Shown here: positions 45,054 through 56,616 of the stretch, piece by piece
How positions within the stretch are numbered: position 1 is the stretch's first letter
Layout of the letters: every line of letters begins with the position of its first letter
Source of the DNA: Anaeramoeba flamelloides
Lineage: Eukaryota > Metamonada > Anaeramoebidae
Length of the DNA: 64,000 nt
Direction: 5' to 3'
NCBI GenBank assembly: GCA_027625915.1
Contig: JANTQA010000012.1
Location: forward strand, 14,470,501 to 14,534,500
The notes under the pieces: generated by a model
What the model was told of the DNA's origin: nothing
Databases searched by the model: none
The model's input: only the letters and a program-made list of their open reading frames with translations
Position numbers and translations under genes: made by a program

Positions 45054-48000
45054 ATGGAAGAGTTATTAAAAGAAGATGTAAATGAACAGAATGTTGATCA
45101 AAGTTATCAAGGGTATGAATCGAGGTTATCCAAAATATGTTCAAGTAAAGAACCGAATTTAAAAGTGATCAAGCATCTGTTTGCATTAGGCACGAATCCA
45201 AATATATGTTTTAAACGAGGACCGACACCATTGATCTTGTTAAGCAAACAAAAAACTTTTGATGATGAAAAAAAGAGAAGAAATTTAATTAAAATTATCT
45301 TATTTTTAATCAAATCAGGGGGAAATCCCTTTTTAGCAACTTCAAATAAGAAAAACTGTTTTGGGTATTTGTTCAAAAGGAGAGAATTAGACTTGATACA
45401 TCAAATTTTAATCACATTTTTTGAAACAAAAATTCAAAAAATGAAAATCAAAAGTGTTCATGAGTTAAAAGTCACCAACCAATTAGACTTGTATCTCTTT
45501 TTGTTAATCAAAAAACATAATTTCAAAAAAATTGAAGAGCTTTTTCTTGAAAGTTATCAAAAATCAAATATGGTAAAGAGACAAGAACAAGGAAAAGAAA
45601 AAGAAAAAGAAAAAGAAAAAGAAAAAGATAAGGGATATACTGAAGAAAACACACAAGCAAATTTATTTCATTTATTGTTTTTATTTCTGTTTCATATGAA
45701 AACTCAAAAGATGGATGAAATAACTTTTAGTTGGCTAACAGGTTTTATAATTAAATTTAAATTCACAATTAAAAATGAAATAAACAAAAAGATGTTTATG
45801 CATTTAACGATTTTACATGAAATTTGTATTTTTGGTTTGGGCTCACCAAAGATCCAACTTAATTTAATCAAAATCTTGAGCAATACTTTTACCGAATTGA
45901 ATTTTCATATCGAGACAAAATTTGGCGATAACGCTTTACATTTAATCTGTTTGAACAAACATTACAACCACAAAGATTCAAATTTTGAAGAATTATTTGA
46001 CTATATTTCATCAAAATTCCAAAAAATACATTTTAAAAATAATTTTCATCAAATTCCGCTTTATTATTTATATTATAATCCAAAACCAAAAAAATCAATT
46101 TTACAATTAATGGTTGATCGAGGGTATAACTTGATTCAAAGGAATAATAAAAATGAAAACATCTTGCATTTATTAACGAAAAAAAAACCAAATATTCCAA
46201 TCAAAATTATCAAAATTTTAATTCACAACGGAGTAAATATAAATTGTGAAGATATAAATAATTCGACACCATTACACAACCTGTGTTCTCTGGACCCATT
46301 ACCACATATAGATGTTTTTAAATACTTTTTTAAGATGGGCGCAGATCATACTATTAAGAATAAACAAGATTATACCCCATTGCAATTACTATGCATGTCA
46401 AAATATGTATCATTAGATATAATTAAATTATTTATAAAGCACGGAGCCAATTATCTATTAGTAACGAAGTCCATCCAAAATTTACTTTATTTAGTTTGTA
46501 AGCATTGCGATGACATTTTTTGTAATATCAATGACATTGATCAGAGTTCCAACAACAACAGTAACAACACCAAAAAGATTAATAATGATAAAAACAAAAA
46601 TAACAAAAAAAACAGCAAAAAAAACAACAACAACAACAACAACAACAAAAAGAAAAAGAACACCAAAAAAAGCAAAAACAAAAAAAATACCACCAAAAAC
46701 AAAAACAAAAACAACAATACAAACAAAAACAACAACAGCACCACCAAAAACAAAAACAAAAACAAAAACAAAAATAATTATAATAAAAATTCCCACGACA
46801 ATAAGAACTTGAATAACTATGATCAAAATGAAAAATTAAAAATTATTAATTTTTTTATAAAACAAAATCTAAATATCAATTTACAAGATACAAATGGGAT
46901 CACTCCATTGGCAATATTATTAAAAAATAAAAATAATAATGCCAATTCAATAAAAACAATAGAATACTTAATTATTAAAGGTGCGACTATTTACCATACC
47001 TCTAATAATGAGAGATTTATTTTTTTATTACTTTGCCAAAACAAATATTCAACATTTAAATTATTAAAATATTTATATTTAAAAACAAAAATTGATTATA
47101 ATCAAATAATCCATCACGATTACAATTTATTGCAAACAATTTTATATCAAAATCCAGATTGCAATTTAAAATTTATTCAATTTTTAATAGATCAAGGATA
47201 TGATCTTAACAATGCCTTTGGAAAGGATCAAAATACCCCCTTGCATTGTTTATGCTTATCAAATCCAACATCTACTAATATGCTCCAACTATTATTAAAA
47301 AACGGTGTCTTAGTCAACCAATTAAATAAGATAAAACGAGTACCATTGCATTGTCTATGCAATAAGAAAATAAATTCTTTACCAATGCTAAAGTTGCTAA
47401 TTGATAATAACAGTAAAATGAATAATAAAGATAATCTATTACGAACACCACTCCATTTACATTTACAGCATAGGCAATATCCAACAATTGAAACAACGTC
47501 AATTTTAATTCAAAGTGGATCCAATGTTAATCATCAAGATTACGAAGGCAAAACACCCCTACACTTATATTGTAATCAAAGTAAATATAAATTTAATTTT
47601 GAAATAATCAAATTAATAATTAAGAATGGGATGGATATTAATTTGAAAGATAATAAAAAGCAAACAATTTTACATATTTTATGTAAAAATCAAGAATTAC
47701 CATTCAAAATTTTACTTTTTTTAAAACAGAACGGGGCTAATTTCAAGAGTAAAAATATTTTAAAAAACACACCCTTCCATTTAATTTGTAAAAATTTTTA
47801 TAATACAAATTTTTTAATTCGAGATTTTGGAAATTTAGTTGATGGGCAGAAAATGAACAAAATAATCCTTTTAAAAAATTCACATAACCAAACAATGTTT
47901 CATTTGATATGTAAAAATCCTAAAATAGCCCTTTCTGGTGACTTAATTAAATTATTTTTGAAATTTAAACCAAAATTGAAACAAAGTGACAAATTTGGCA

Positions 48001-49763
48001 AAACTATTTTTAATTATTATTTACTAAGAAGTGATTGTAAATTAAAAATTATAGAAGAATTTGTTAAATGTAAAGTTAACATACATTTAATTTCAAAAAA
48101 AGAAAAATGGAATTCTTTACACGTTTATTTACAAAATAAAAATTGTTCGCTAATTATTATAAAAAAATTATTTGACTTAGGAGTTAATTTAAACCAATTA
48201 GATTATTTAAATCGCACACCATTAAATATAATTTGCGGATTAAATTATATAGATTTCAAGAAGAAATTTAATATTATTAAATTTTTATTTGAAAATACAG
48301 ATCTTGTATTTTTAGATAATAATATGGACAACACAAAGCATGCTATTAATACTGATAATAACAAGAATTGTAACAAATTAATAAATACACCATTGCATTC
48401 TCTTTGTGGATTAACAAACCCACCTCTCAATATTATTCAATATTTTATTAAAAAAAATATGAGTGTTAATTTATTAAATGAACAAAAATTAAACGCTCTT
48501 CAAGTTTTATTGAAAAATGAATCTTTTAAAAAAATTATTAAAAAACTTCCAATTATTGAATTTTTTATTGAAAATAATAGCATATTCCCTTTGTATTTGA
48601 AATTTAAAAGAAATTTATCAAAAAATAAGAAACATTCCAATACAAATTCTCTTTTTTTGCTAATATGCCAATATTCAACCCCTTCAATAATATTAATAAA
48701 AAATTTTTTTCAAAAAAAAATTCAATTAAATATTCATAATAATATTAACAGAACGCCTTTGCATTTAATATGTCTAAAACCAAACCCATCAATTGCATCA
48801 ATTAAGCTTTTTATCCAAAATAATGCAAATATTAATCTGAAAGACCATTATTATAATACACCCTTACATTATATTTGCAAAAAAAAAAATCCATCATTTG
48901 AAATAATTAAATTATTCTTAGATCATGGAAGTATATTAGGTGCTAGAAATAATGATGGGAAAACTGCCTTTCATTTACTTTGTTCAAATATTAATGATGA
49001 TGATAAGGTATCTCTTCTTTTGATCATCAAATTATTCCTTCAAAGAGGAATAGATCTAAATATGCAAACATATTCAAATTCAATTCTAGCCCGCAGTCAG
49101 AAATTTTATATGAATCAAAATACTAATATCAACAGTCTTAATAAAAAAAATTATACTGGTAAATCTGCGCTCCATTTTCTTTTTGATTCTAATGAACCAC
49201 CAATCAAAATAATCAAATATTTAATCAAAAAGGGGGCAAATTTATCTTTATCTGATATCAACAATTTTTCACCCATTCATTATTTTTGTAATCGAAATTC
49301 TCCATCTAATAAATGCTTAATTTACTTAATAAACATCGGGTTTAATTTCAATTTTAACAAAATAACCCCTTTCCACTTGTTGGCTTTAAACGAGAATCCA
49401 AATATTAATACCTGTAAATTGCTCGTGCCATTTATCAACAATCTGAATCAACCAATTTTTAAGAAAAAAAATCTTTTACAATGGATATGTGAAAAAAACC
49501 CTTCGTTGGATATTTTAAATTTATTATTCCAATATGGCGCTAACATCCATACCGTAAATAAAAAAAACCAATCACTTTTGCATATAATTTGTTCAAAATA
49601 TTGCCCGCCTATTGACATCATTAAATTGTTGATAGAATATAAAATTGATATCAATCATCAAGATCACAAATCTAGAACTTCCCTAATACTAATAATCCGA
49701 AAAATGGCTCGTATTAATTGCTTTAAAATGAATCCCAGAAATTATATTTTTGATATATATTAA
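45054..49763 (+). CDS. 1569-residue ankyrin-repeat protein
   Basis: One uninterrupted exon. About 30 ankyrin repeats run almost end to end, each with the signature TPLHLICxxxNPSxxIIKLFIxNGANIN (for example TPLHLICLKPNPSIASIKLF and TPLHYICKKKNPSFEIIKLF). The repeats use an inserted NP(S/P) step before helix 2, so units are about 34-37 residues. Two low-complexity inserts interrupt the solenoid: a KEKEKE run at about 179-193 and a Lys/Asn/Thr run at about 497-586. No kinase, zinc finger, SOCS or membrane segment is visible at either end. Ankyrin solenoids bind other proteins; the partner is unknown. The ATG at 45054 follows a leader rich in A with no upstream in-frame codon, and the first repeats begin at about residue 25. 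No intron is needed. Confidence 0.9.
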   Translation: MEELLKEDVNEQNVDQSYQGYESRLSKICSSKEPNLKVIKHLFALGTNPNICFKRGPTPLILLSKQKTFDDEKKRRNLIKIILFLIKSGGNPFLATSNKKNCFGYLFKRRELDLIHQILITFFETKIQKMKIKSVHELKVTNQLDLYLFLLIKKHNFKKIEELFLESYQKSNMVKRQEQGKEKEKEKEKEKDKGYTEENTQANLFHLLFLFLFHMKTQKMDEITFSWLTGFIIKFKFTIKNEINKKMFMHLTILHEICIFGLGSPKIQLNLIKILSNTFTELNFHIETKFGDNALHLICLNKHYNHKDSNFEELFDYISSKFQKIHFKNNFHQIPLYYLYYNPKPKKSILQLMVDRGYNLIQRNNKNENILHLLTKKKPNIPIKIIKILIHNGVNINCEDINNSTPLHNLCSLDPLPHIDVFKYFFKMGADHTIKNKQDYTPLQLLCMSKYVSLDIIKLFIKHGANYLLVTKSIQNLLYLVCKHCDDIFCNINDIDQSSNNNSNNTKKINNDKNKNNKKNSKKNNNNNNNNKKKKNTKKSKNKKNTTKNKNKNNNTNKNNNSTTKNKNKNKNKNNYNKNSHDNKNLNNYDQNEKLKIINFFIKQNLNINLQDTNGITPLAILLKNKNNNANSIKTIEYLIIKGATIYHTSNNERFIFLLLCQNKYSTFKLLKYLYLKTKIDYNQIIHHDYNLLQTILYQNPDCNLKFIQFLIDQGYDLNNAFGKDQNTPLHCLCLSNPTSTNMLQLLLKNGVLVNQLNKIKRVPLHCLCNKKINSLPMLKLLIDNNSKMNNKDNLLRTPLHLHLQHRQYPTIETTSILIQSGSNVNHQDYEGKTPLHLYCNQSKYKFNFEIIKLIIKNGMDINLKDNKKQTILHILCKNQELPFKILLFLKQNGANFKSKNILKNTPFHLICKNFYNTNFLIRDFGNLVDGQKMNKIILLKNSHNQTMFHLICKNPKIALSGDLIKLFLKFKPKLKQSDKFGKTIFNYYLLRSDCKLKIIEEFVKCKVNIHLISKKEKWNSLHVYLQNKNCSLIIIKKLFDLGVNLNQLDYLNRTPLNIICGLNYIDFKKKFNIIKFLFENTDLVFLDNNMDNTKHAINTDNNKNCNKLINTPLHSLCGLTNPPLNIIQYFIKKNMSVNLLNEQKLNALQVLLKNESFKKIIKKLPIIEFFIENNSIFPLYLKFKRNLSKNKKHSNTNSLFLLICQYSTPSIILIKNFFQKKIQLNIHNNINRTPLHLICLKPNPSIASIKLFIQNNANINLKDHYYNTPLHYICKKKNPSFEIIKLFLDHGSILGARNNDGKTAFHLLCSNINDDDKVSLLLIIKLFLQRGIDLNMQTYSNSILARSQKFYMNQNTNINSLNKKNYTGKSALHFLFDSNEPPIKIIKYLIKKGANLSLSDINNFSPIHYFCNRNSPSNKCLIYLINIGFNFNFNKITPFHLLALNENPNINTCKLLVPFINNLNQPIFKKKNLLQWICEKNPSLDILNLLFQYGANIHTVNKKNQSLLHIICSKYCPPIDIIKLLIEYKIDINHQDHKSRTSLILIIRKMARINCFKMNPRNYIFDIY

Positions 49764-49943
49764 AAATTTTTTTTTTTTTCTTTCTTTGTTTTTTTTTAAA
49801 TAAATTCGAAAAATTAAATTTCAAAAATTTCCAAATTTAAAACTGGAGTAAGGAACGATTTTTAATCTTAACATATACAATCAAAACATTTCCATGTTTG
49901 TTCACACTAGAAAGAATATATATATATATATAAGCCCCATTCC

Positions 49944-50140
49944 AAAAATTTTGACACACCCAAAATCAAAATTAGGTAAAAAAAAAATCTAAATTTATAA
50001 CAATTTTTCCAAATGTAATTCCAAGACATTAAATTACGTACAGGTTACTCAGTATTAAAGTTTTTGTAAGTAATCATTTTTAATCCAAACAAACGAAAAA
50101 AATATAAAACTCAAAAATAAAAATTTGTTGTCTTAATGAT
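49944..50140 (+). repeat. R3 terminal unit, copy D (about 190 bp, solo)
   Basis: It starts AAAAATTTTGACACACCCAAAAT and includes GTAAGTAATCATTTTTAAT-like and AAAAATAAAAATTTGTTGTC blocks matching 50944-51115. It corresponds to the AACACACC-bounded unit of R3 copy B, but without the following part of R3, so the unit can exist alone. Confidence 0.55.
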
Positions 50141-50943
50141 GAAAGAGGACGAAAAAAAAATGTATTTTTCAAATTTTTTTTTTTTAAATTCATTTAACGA
50201 AGTAGCCATGGTAAAGGAAAATCTTTTACTTTTTTACAATTTTGAAGAGGATCAGAAAATAACATTTTTTACTTTGGATGTTATACTCATTGATTTTTAT
50301 TATTTGAAGTACTTCGTTCATTAGATTTTTTAAATTTTTTTTTCTAAAGTCTCAAAGAAATTGCCACAATAGAATGTTGAGTTGAATTGCTTAAAATAGT
50401 GTTTCGGATGTTGAATGACTTATATTTTATCCTTATCTCATATTCTATTGTGGTATTTATTTTTTTCATCATTTTATACTTTAATCCTTTTTGAATTTTT
50501 TTAATCATTACAGTAAAAACAATTAGAAATATTTTTTTATCAGTGGCATTTGGGATTAATGGATTTTGTTTAAAATGAACAACCCCATTACAATCTGAAA
50601 AACCAAAAAAGGAAACATTCATAGGGCTTAAATAGCTAGAAGAATTCCAAAATTAGAATAATTAAGTCAAAGCAAATCTGCAGGGGTTTTAAATACTTGG
50701 AATTGGTGGAATTGGAGAAGTGAATAGGATTATATTTTATCAAAGTTTAAACCACAAAATAGCTATAAGTTATATTCTATTTCTCCAAAATTATCTTCTC
50801 CCAAAAAAAAAAACCTATTTATTATAAAAAAATAAAAAACAAACCAATTTTATCAATTCTTTTCTCTTATTTTTTATTGTTTAACATTTTTCAAAAAAAA
50901 GTTTGAAATAATTATTTAAAAATAATTTTTAGAGAATCTACGA

Positions 50944-51380
50944 TCATACACCACTAAAATAAAATACTCTTCTCTCATCTCTATCAAATTATTATCATGT
51001 CTTATGGTGTAGATACATCCTTAAGTAACCCAGTAATAAACGTTTTTATAAGTAATCATTTTTCTCACGAAAAAGGAAAAAATATCAACTCCAAAGAATA
51101 AAAATCTGTGTGTTAAAAATTTTGGAGAGAGTTGAACAAAAAAAACGCATTGATAAAAATGTTTAAATTCTATTAGGATTATGAATTGATCAAATGATTA
51201 GATACTATTGACGAATTTTTTTGAGTTTTTCTATTTTGAACAACTCAAACTTTAACAGAATCTCAATAGTTGAAAAAAAATTTTGTTCGAACGAAAAAAG
51301 TTAGTAATTCAAAAAATAAAATGAATACAAAAAACTAAAAGATGTAAAAATGATTCAAAAATCAAAATTAATTTAAATTC
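50944..51380 (+). repeat. composite repeat R3, copy C
   Basis: The first part (50944-51115) is the AACACACC-type unit, ending CTGTGTGTTAAAAATTTTGG. The second part follows directly with AGAGAGTTGAAC, ATTCTATTAGGA, AATTGATCAAATGATTAGAT and TTTTGAACAACTCAAACTT, as in copy B. It lacks the MITE that interrupts copy A. Confidence 0.7.
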
Positions 51381-51659
51381 GAATGTATTACTGATGTGAT
51401 TCTTTTACCGGTTTTAACTAGTGGAAAATTTTCGGGTATTTTCGGTAATATTTGATAGATTCATTTTTTTTTATATAAAATGAATTGTATAAAATAATTA
51501 AATTAATTCAAAAAAAGAGAAATTTTATTTTGAATAAAATACAAATTAAAATATCTTAATTATGACTTTCCAGTATTACGATAAAAATGTATAGAATAAA
51601 AAAATATATATTACATTATATATAAATAACATTGTACCAGACAAACGAATACAGACTTT

Positions 51660-54600
51660 TTAAATTAGAGTCTTTGCAATATTTAAGAAAAAATCAATAT
51701 CAATAATTCCAAAATTTTCTTTAATCCAAAAAAGAGATTTTTTGAAAATTAAGATCAGTTCTTTTGAGTACTCTGAATAATGCTTTTGTAAAAAAGCAAT
51801 TACAATTAAGGTTATTTTAAAATCAATATTAGTAATTTTAGTAATAAGCTTGGAATTAATTTTTTCTTTTGTAATTCCTATTAATGAGAAAAGCTTGGGC
51901 GAAGTAATAAAATTACCATTTGCAGATTGTAATTTTATAATATCAATTAAGGCAGGTTTTTTCTTTTCTTTATTTATTAATGAATTTCTTTGTTTAATTG
52001 GCAATGTGTATATAAATTTTTGGGAAGATTTAGGGCTATATCTTTTGTTCTCTTCTGTTCGAATTTCAAAGTCTATATGATCTTCTTCTTGTTGCTGTTG
52101 CCGTTGCCGTTGCTGCTGCTGCTGTTGTCGTTGCTGTTGTTGTTGCTGTTGTTGTTGCTCTTGCTCTTTTTGTTGCTCTTTCTGCTGTTCTTCGGTATTG
52201 TTTTGTTTAATGATTTCACTATTTTTGAAGAAATTATTTTCATTATTATTATTTTGAGGGCGATTATGAAGAATAAGATCATCAAATATTGAATCTATTT
52301 CTGAACTAACGGTTTTTGTTTCCATCGTAATTGGTGTTTCATTCCGCTTAAATATTGATACGCTCCATTTTTGATCATGACTTTGTGTATTTTGATAATT
52401 TGTTGAAATTAAAGAACTGAATGAGTTTGTATTATTTATAGAAATACTGGTTTTATTATCAGTATTATTTTTTACAGGACAATTATCATCAATCCTTTTA
52501 TTTTTATTTGATCGAGAACAATTGTTTTTATTTTGTCGAACTTTTATTTTTTCCAAGCTATATTTTTTTGAATGTGAATCATTACTATTGTTATCATGAT
52601 CAATGAAATCAGTTAATCCATTGCCTCTATTTGTTAAAATATTTTCATTATTTAGATCATCAAGTCTCTCTGTTAAAAGATTCCATTCTAATGTATTTGA
52701 ATCATTTGTTTTATTTTCATGATTTTGTAATATTTCCATAGTGGTTTTACTTTCATCATTATTCTTATTTTTTTGAGAAGCAAGTATTGGCTGCTTAACA
52801 AGGGCGGGTTTCAAAATACTTGTATTAGATACTGTTGGCGAAAATGAGGTTTTTGGGGTATTTTGAGTGTTTTCATTTTTTGATTGATTATCTAGAATTG
52901 TTAAGCCCTCAAAAATTGAATGTTCCTCTTTTTTTTCACAAAAATTACTAAACTTTTTACCTGTTATTTCACCCCCCCTATCAAAAATATTTTGACCATT
53001 TTCATTATTTTTTTCTCTTCTTTTTTTACCGAATAGTATTATTTGTCTCGTATCCATTTTTATTCCCTTTCTTTTGTTTTGAATTTCCCTCTCCCTCTCC
53101 TTTTCCCTCTCCCTTCCCACCCCCCTACCCCTACCCCTCTTTATTCTTCTACTTCTTCTTCTTCCCTCTTTTAAAATTTCCATTTTATTCTCTGTTTTTC
53201 CATTTTTTGTTATCTCCAGATATCTTCGAAATTTAATTATGTCTTTATCGTTTATGACTATATTACTTGAAGGTGTACCATTTTTATTATTAATATTTAT
53301 TTCATAATTTTCTTTTTTTTTTTGGTTTTGTATTATTTGCAAATCTTTCTTCATTCTTCGATATACATTTATTTCATTGTTCAGGAGTTTTAATTCTTTT
53401 TCATTTTTTGTATTTTTTGTTATTTTCTCTTTCCTTTCTGTTTTTATCCTATTTGGTTCCAAATCGGCGCCAATATCTTTTTCATTTGGGAGTATAAAGG
53501 TATTTCCGGTTTGATAGATATTATCTTTTTCTTCCCTTTTTGCAATCTTTCCTTGTTTTTGAATATTATTGGGATACTTGCCGTTTATTGTATCTTTATT
53601 ACTTCTAAAATCAAATAAATTATGATTTTTTATTATATTTGGTGTTTTTTTTTTATTTCCAAAAACTTTTTGTTGAATTTTTTTTGCTTGTTTTTGGAAG
53701 AAAAAGCCTGATCTATAATTATCAAAAAATTTCATATCATTTTTCATAATTCCCTTTATCTCTTCATCTACCCCCCATTCTTCGTCTTCTTCTACAATTC
53801 CTTCTTCTACTTCTTCTATTTGATCTTTTTTTTCTTCTTCGATATTTAGTTCATCATCATCATCCTCTATCACAGTTTTTTCTTTAACTTCGATTTCCAT
53901 ATTCTTTTTTTTCCTCTTTTTTTTCCTCCTCTTTTTCCTCTTCCCACCGATTCTATTACTAACATATTTTTTTTTTTTCTTTTGATTTACTTTTTCATTC
54001 TCATTTATATTTTGAATGGTATCACTTTTTAAGAAATTTAATCGGATTCTACTTGGAGTTACAGTTGGTATTCTTTGAGTGTACATTTCTTCTTGTTTGC
54101 CATTAAGAATAACTTCGTTCATTGTAATAAAACTTGTTGAATTACAAAGAACATTGAATTTTTTGCTAATTTTTTCAATGCTTTTTCGGTAATTACGATC
54201 TTTTTTTTCATTCTCAGAATTCAATGTTAATGTAGACAATCCATCTTCTAATTCGGTTAAAATTCTTTTTATCGATAAAGAATTGATTATTTCCGTTTTA
54301 AATGAATTTTCGAAATTTAATTTTACAGTATATTTCACTTTCCCCTTGGGACCATTCCCCCCTAATTCAACACACCCTTTTGGGGAATTCTTATTTAAAA
54401 ATAAAAAAATTTGTAAATGAGATCCATTAAATATCGGTGGAATCTTATTCGGGATAATCATTTCTGGTTCAGGCATATCATAAAAATTTAAATGAAGATC
54501 AGTAATTTCAGGCTGAAGTGCTCGATCAAGTTGAGAAATCACTTTGGTTTTCAAATTATTGTTATCTAAAATCATTTCAGAAAAGCCCCTCCCAATTCTT

Positions 54601-56583
54601 GCAATACCTTCTATTAAATTTCTTGAAACACTCGGGCCAATACCAAATGTAAAAAACCTTGTATTTTTAGATATTGTTCTATAATTATTCATATAAATAT
54701 ATATATACATGCATACAGATAAACAGATAGATAGATTATTTATTATTATTATTTATTTATTTTATTAATTAGTTAGCTGTTGAAAATAATTATTTATTTA
54801 GTAAAAAAAATTATGAAGATAAAATTATTATCTTTTTTTTCAAATTAAACTTTGAAGATTTGTTGGTAATTAAAAATCACTGATAATTTATTTTAAAAAT
54901 ATCAATCAGAAGCTTTAAAAACCTTTTTTTTATTGAGAATGTTCAACTAATCGTTAAAAAAAGTAAGACTTGAAAAAAAATATCATCAAAGTTTTCTAAA
55001 TAATGTAAAAATTAATGGTTTAAGAAAGTAGATACATTTTACCATTTTTGAAATTTGTAATTGTGAGCACCTTACTGAAAGTTTTTTTTTTTTTTTTGAG
55101 TACTCTGAGATATTGGAAATTTGAAATCCAAATATCATTTAATTACTCTTATATGAGAAAAGAAAAAAAAGTAAATTAGAGTTGAATCTTTCGATTTTTT
55201 TGAACATTTTTTTTGAATAAATTTTTGGTTTTATTAATTTAGGTTTTGGATATAGAAATATTTTCCTTTGGATCGTTTAAATTAATCATCGAATAAATCA
55301 AAAAAATAGAGATGAAAAGGTGTGTATTTGAAATAAATCTTTTCTTTTAGTAAGACCAAACACGAAAGATCACCTTTCCAAATAAATTTGTTGAAATCAA
55401 TAATGAAAAAAAAAAAATACAAAGTATACTTTCCAAGATTTTTTATATTTGTCTTCTAAATTTTTGCGAATCCAAACAACCCATAATCTTGAATTTCTAG
55501 CCTAATTACTATTTATTATTATTTATCAAAAGATTTATTTCCAAATTTGCTTTCAAAATTCAATTTTTAAAATATTTTTATTAAACAAAACCCAAAATAA
55601 AGAATACTATTTAAAAGATTAGAGTAAAATGTTTGAATTCGTAAAATCAAAAAAAAACAACTACAAAAAAGTTCAACTCAAAGAAAAAGAGAATTTAAGA
55701 ATAAATTGAAATCATGTGTTCAAAATTATTTTGAGTTTTCATTTTACTGGAAAATAAACAATATTAAAATCAAACAAATACATCCAATAAATCTCGATTT
55801 CTGAAGAAGAATTATTTGAAAAAAATATTCGGTTTTCTTGAACCAAATCAGAATTAGATGGATTTGATCAATTTTGGAATTAAAATTCATTTTGGAAATT
55901 CTTTAGGAATAACAAGTAATTCGTTTCTCAAAAATTTTACAAACAAAAGTATTTCGATGAAGAATGAATAATAAAGCCAAGTAAAGAAGAAGTAATTGTA
56001 TCAAATGTTAAAGATAAATGAATTAAGGTAATGAAATGATTTGAATTATTCAGTTTCTTTTAAACTGGGGAATACAAAATTGACCAAATGAAGCCTACAC
56101 ACTTTAAGGTCTACATTCCCGCCATTGAGAGTGTTTGGTTATTGTGTTATTTCACTTTCGCTTCTCATAAAGAATTTTCAATCTGAAGAAATTGGATAAA
56201 CAAAAAAAATAAAATAAAATTTTTTATCATCATTATTTTTGCACTAACACTTTTTTTCTTTCTTTTTCAATGAAAAGAATCTAATATTGAATTTTTTAGT
56301 TATGTTTACACTACATCATTTTTTTACAAAAATCACGCTTTGTGGTAATGATTTGAAAGATAATATGTTTCATCTAGATGGTTTTAAAGCCATTAAAAAG
56401 CGATTAAACATAATTTTTTAAATTTCACCACTTTTTTCGTATTTTAATTGTTTTATTGAAAGAGATTAGAAAAAAAATGTCAACTATCATACTATTTATT
56501 CATTTTCAAATTATTGGTCATGTTCAAAATAAAAGAACTAAAATCTCTTGAATTTTGATGTTTTCTCCATTTTAAAGTCGGTT

Positions 56584-56616
<33 letters not shown>

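Larger units (their letters stand above)
49764..51659. other. 1.9-kb gene-free region between convergent genes
   Basis: It lies between the stop of the ankyrin gene and the stop of the VIT-VWA gene. It contains an AT microsatellite (49915-49933), R3 unit copy D (49944-50140), and R3 copy C (50944-51380). Two small frames at 50136-50324 (plus) and 50344-50622 (minus) have no recognisable protein features. Confidence 0.65.

Noticed and set aside
50344-50622. 92-codon minus-strand frame starting with ATG
   Set aside because: It is the most protein-like of the small frames (NGVVHFKQNPLIPNATDKK), but has no family resemblance, no partner exon, and sits between repeats. It could be a gene fragment; evidence is too weak to call.
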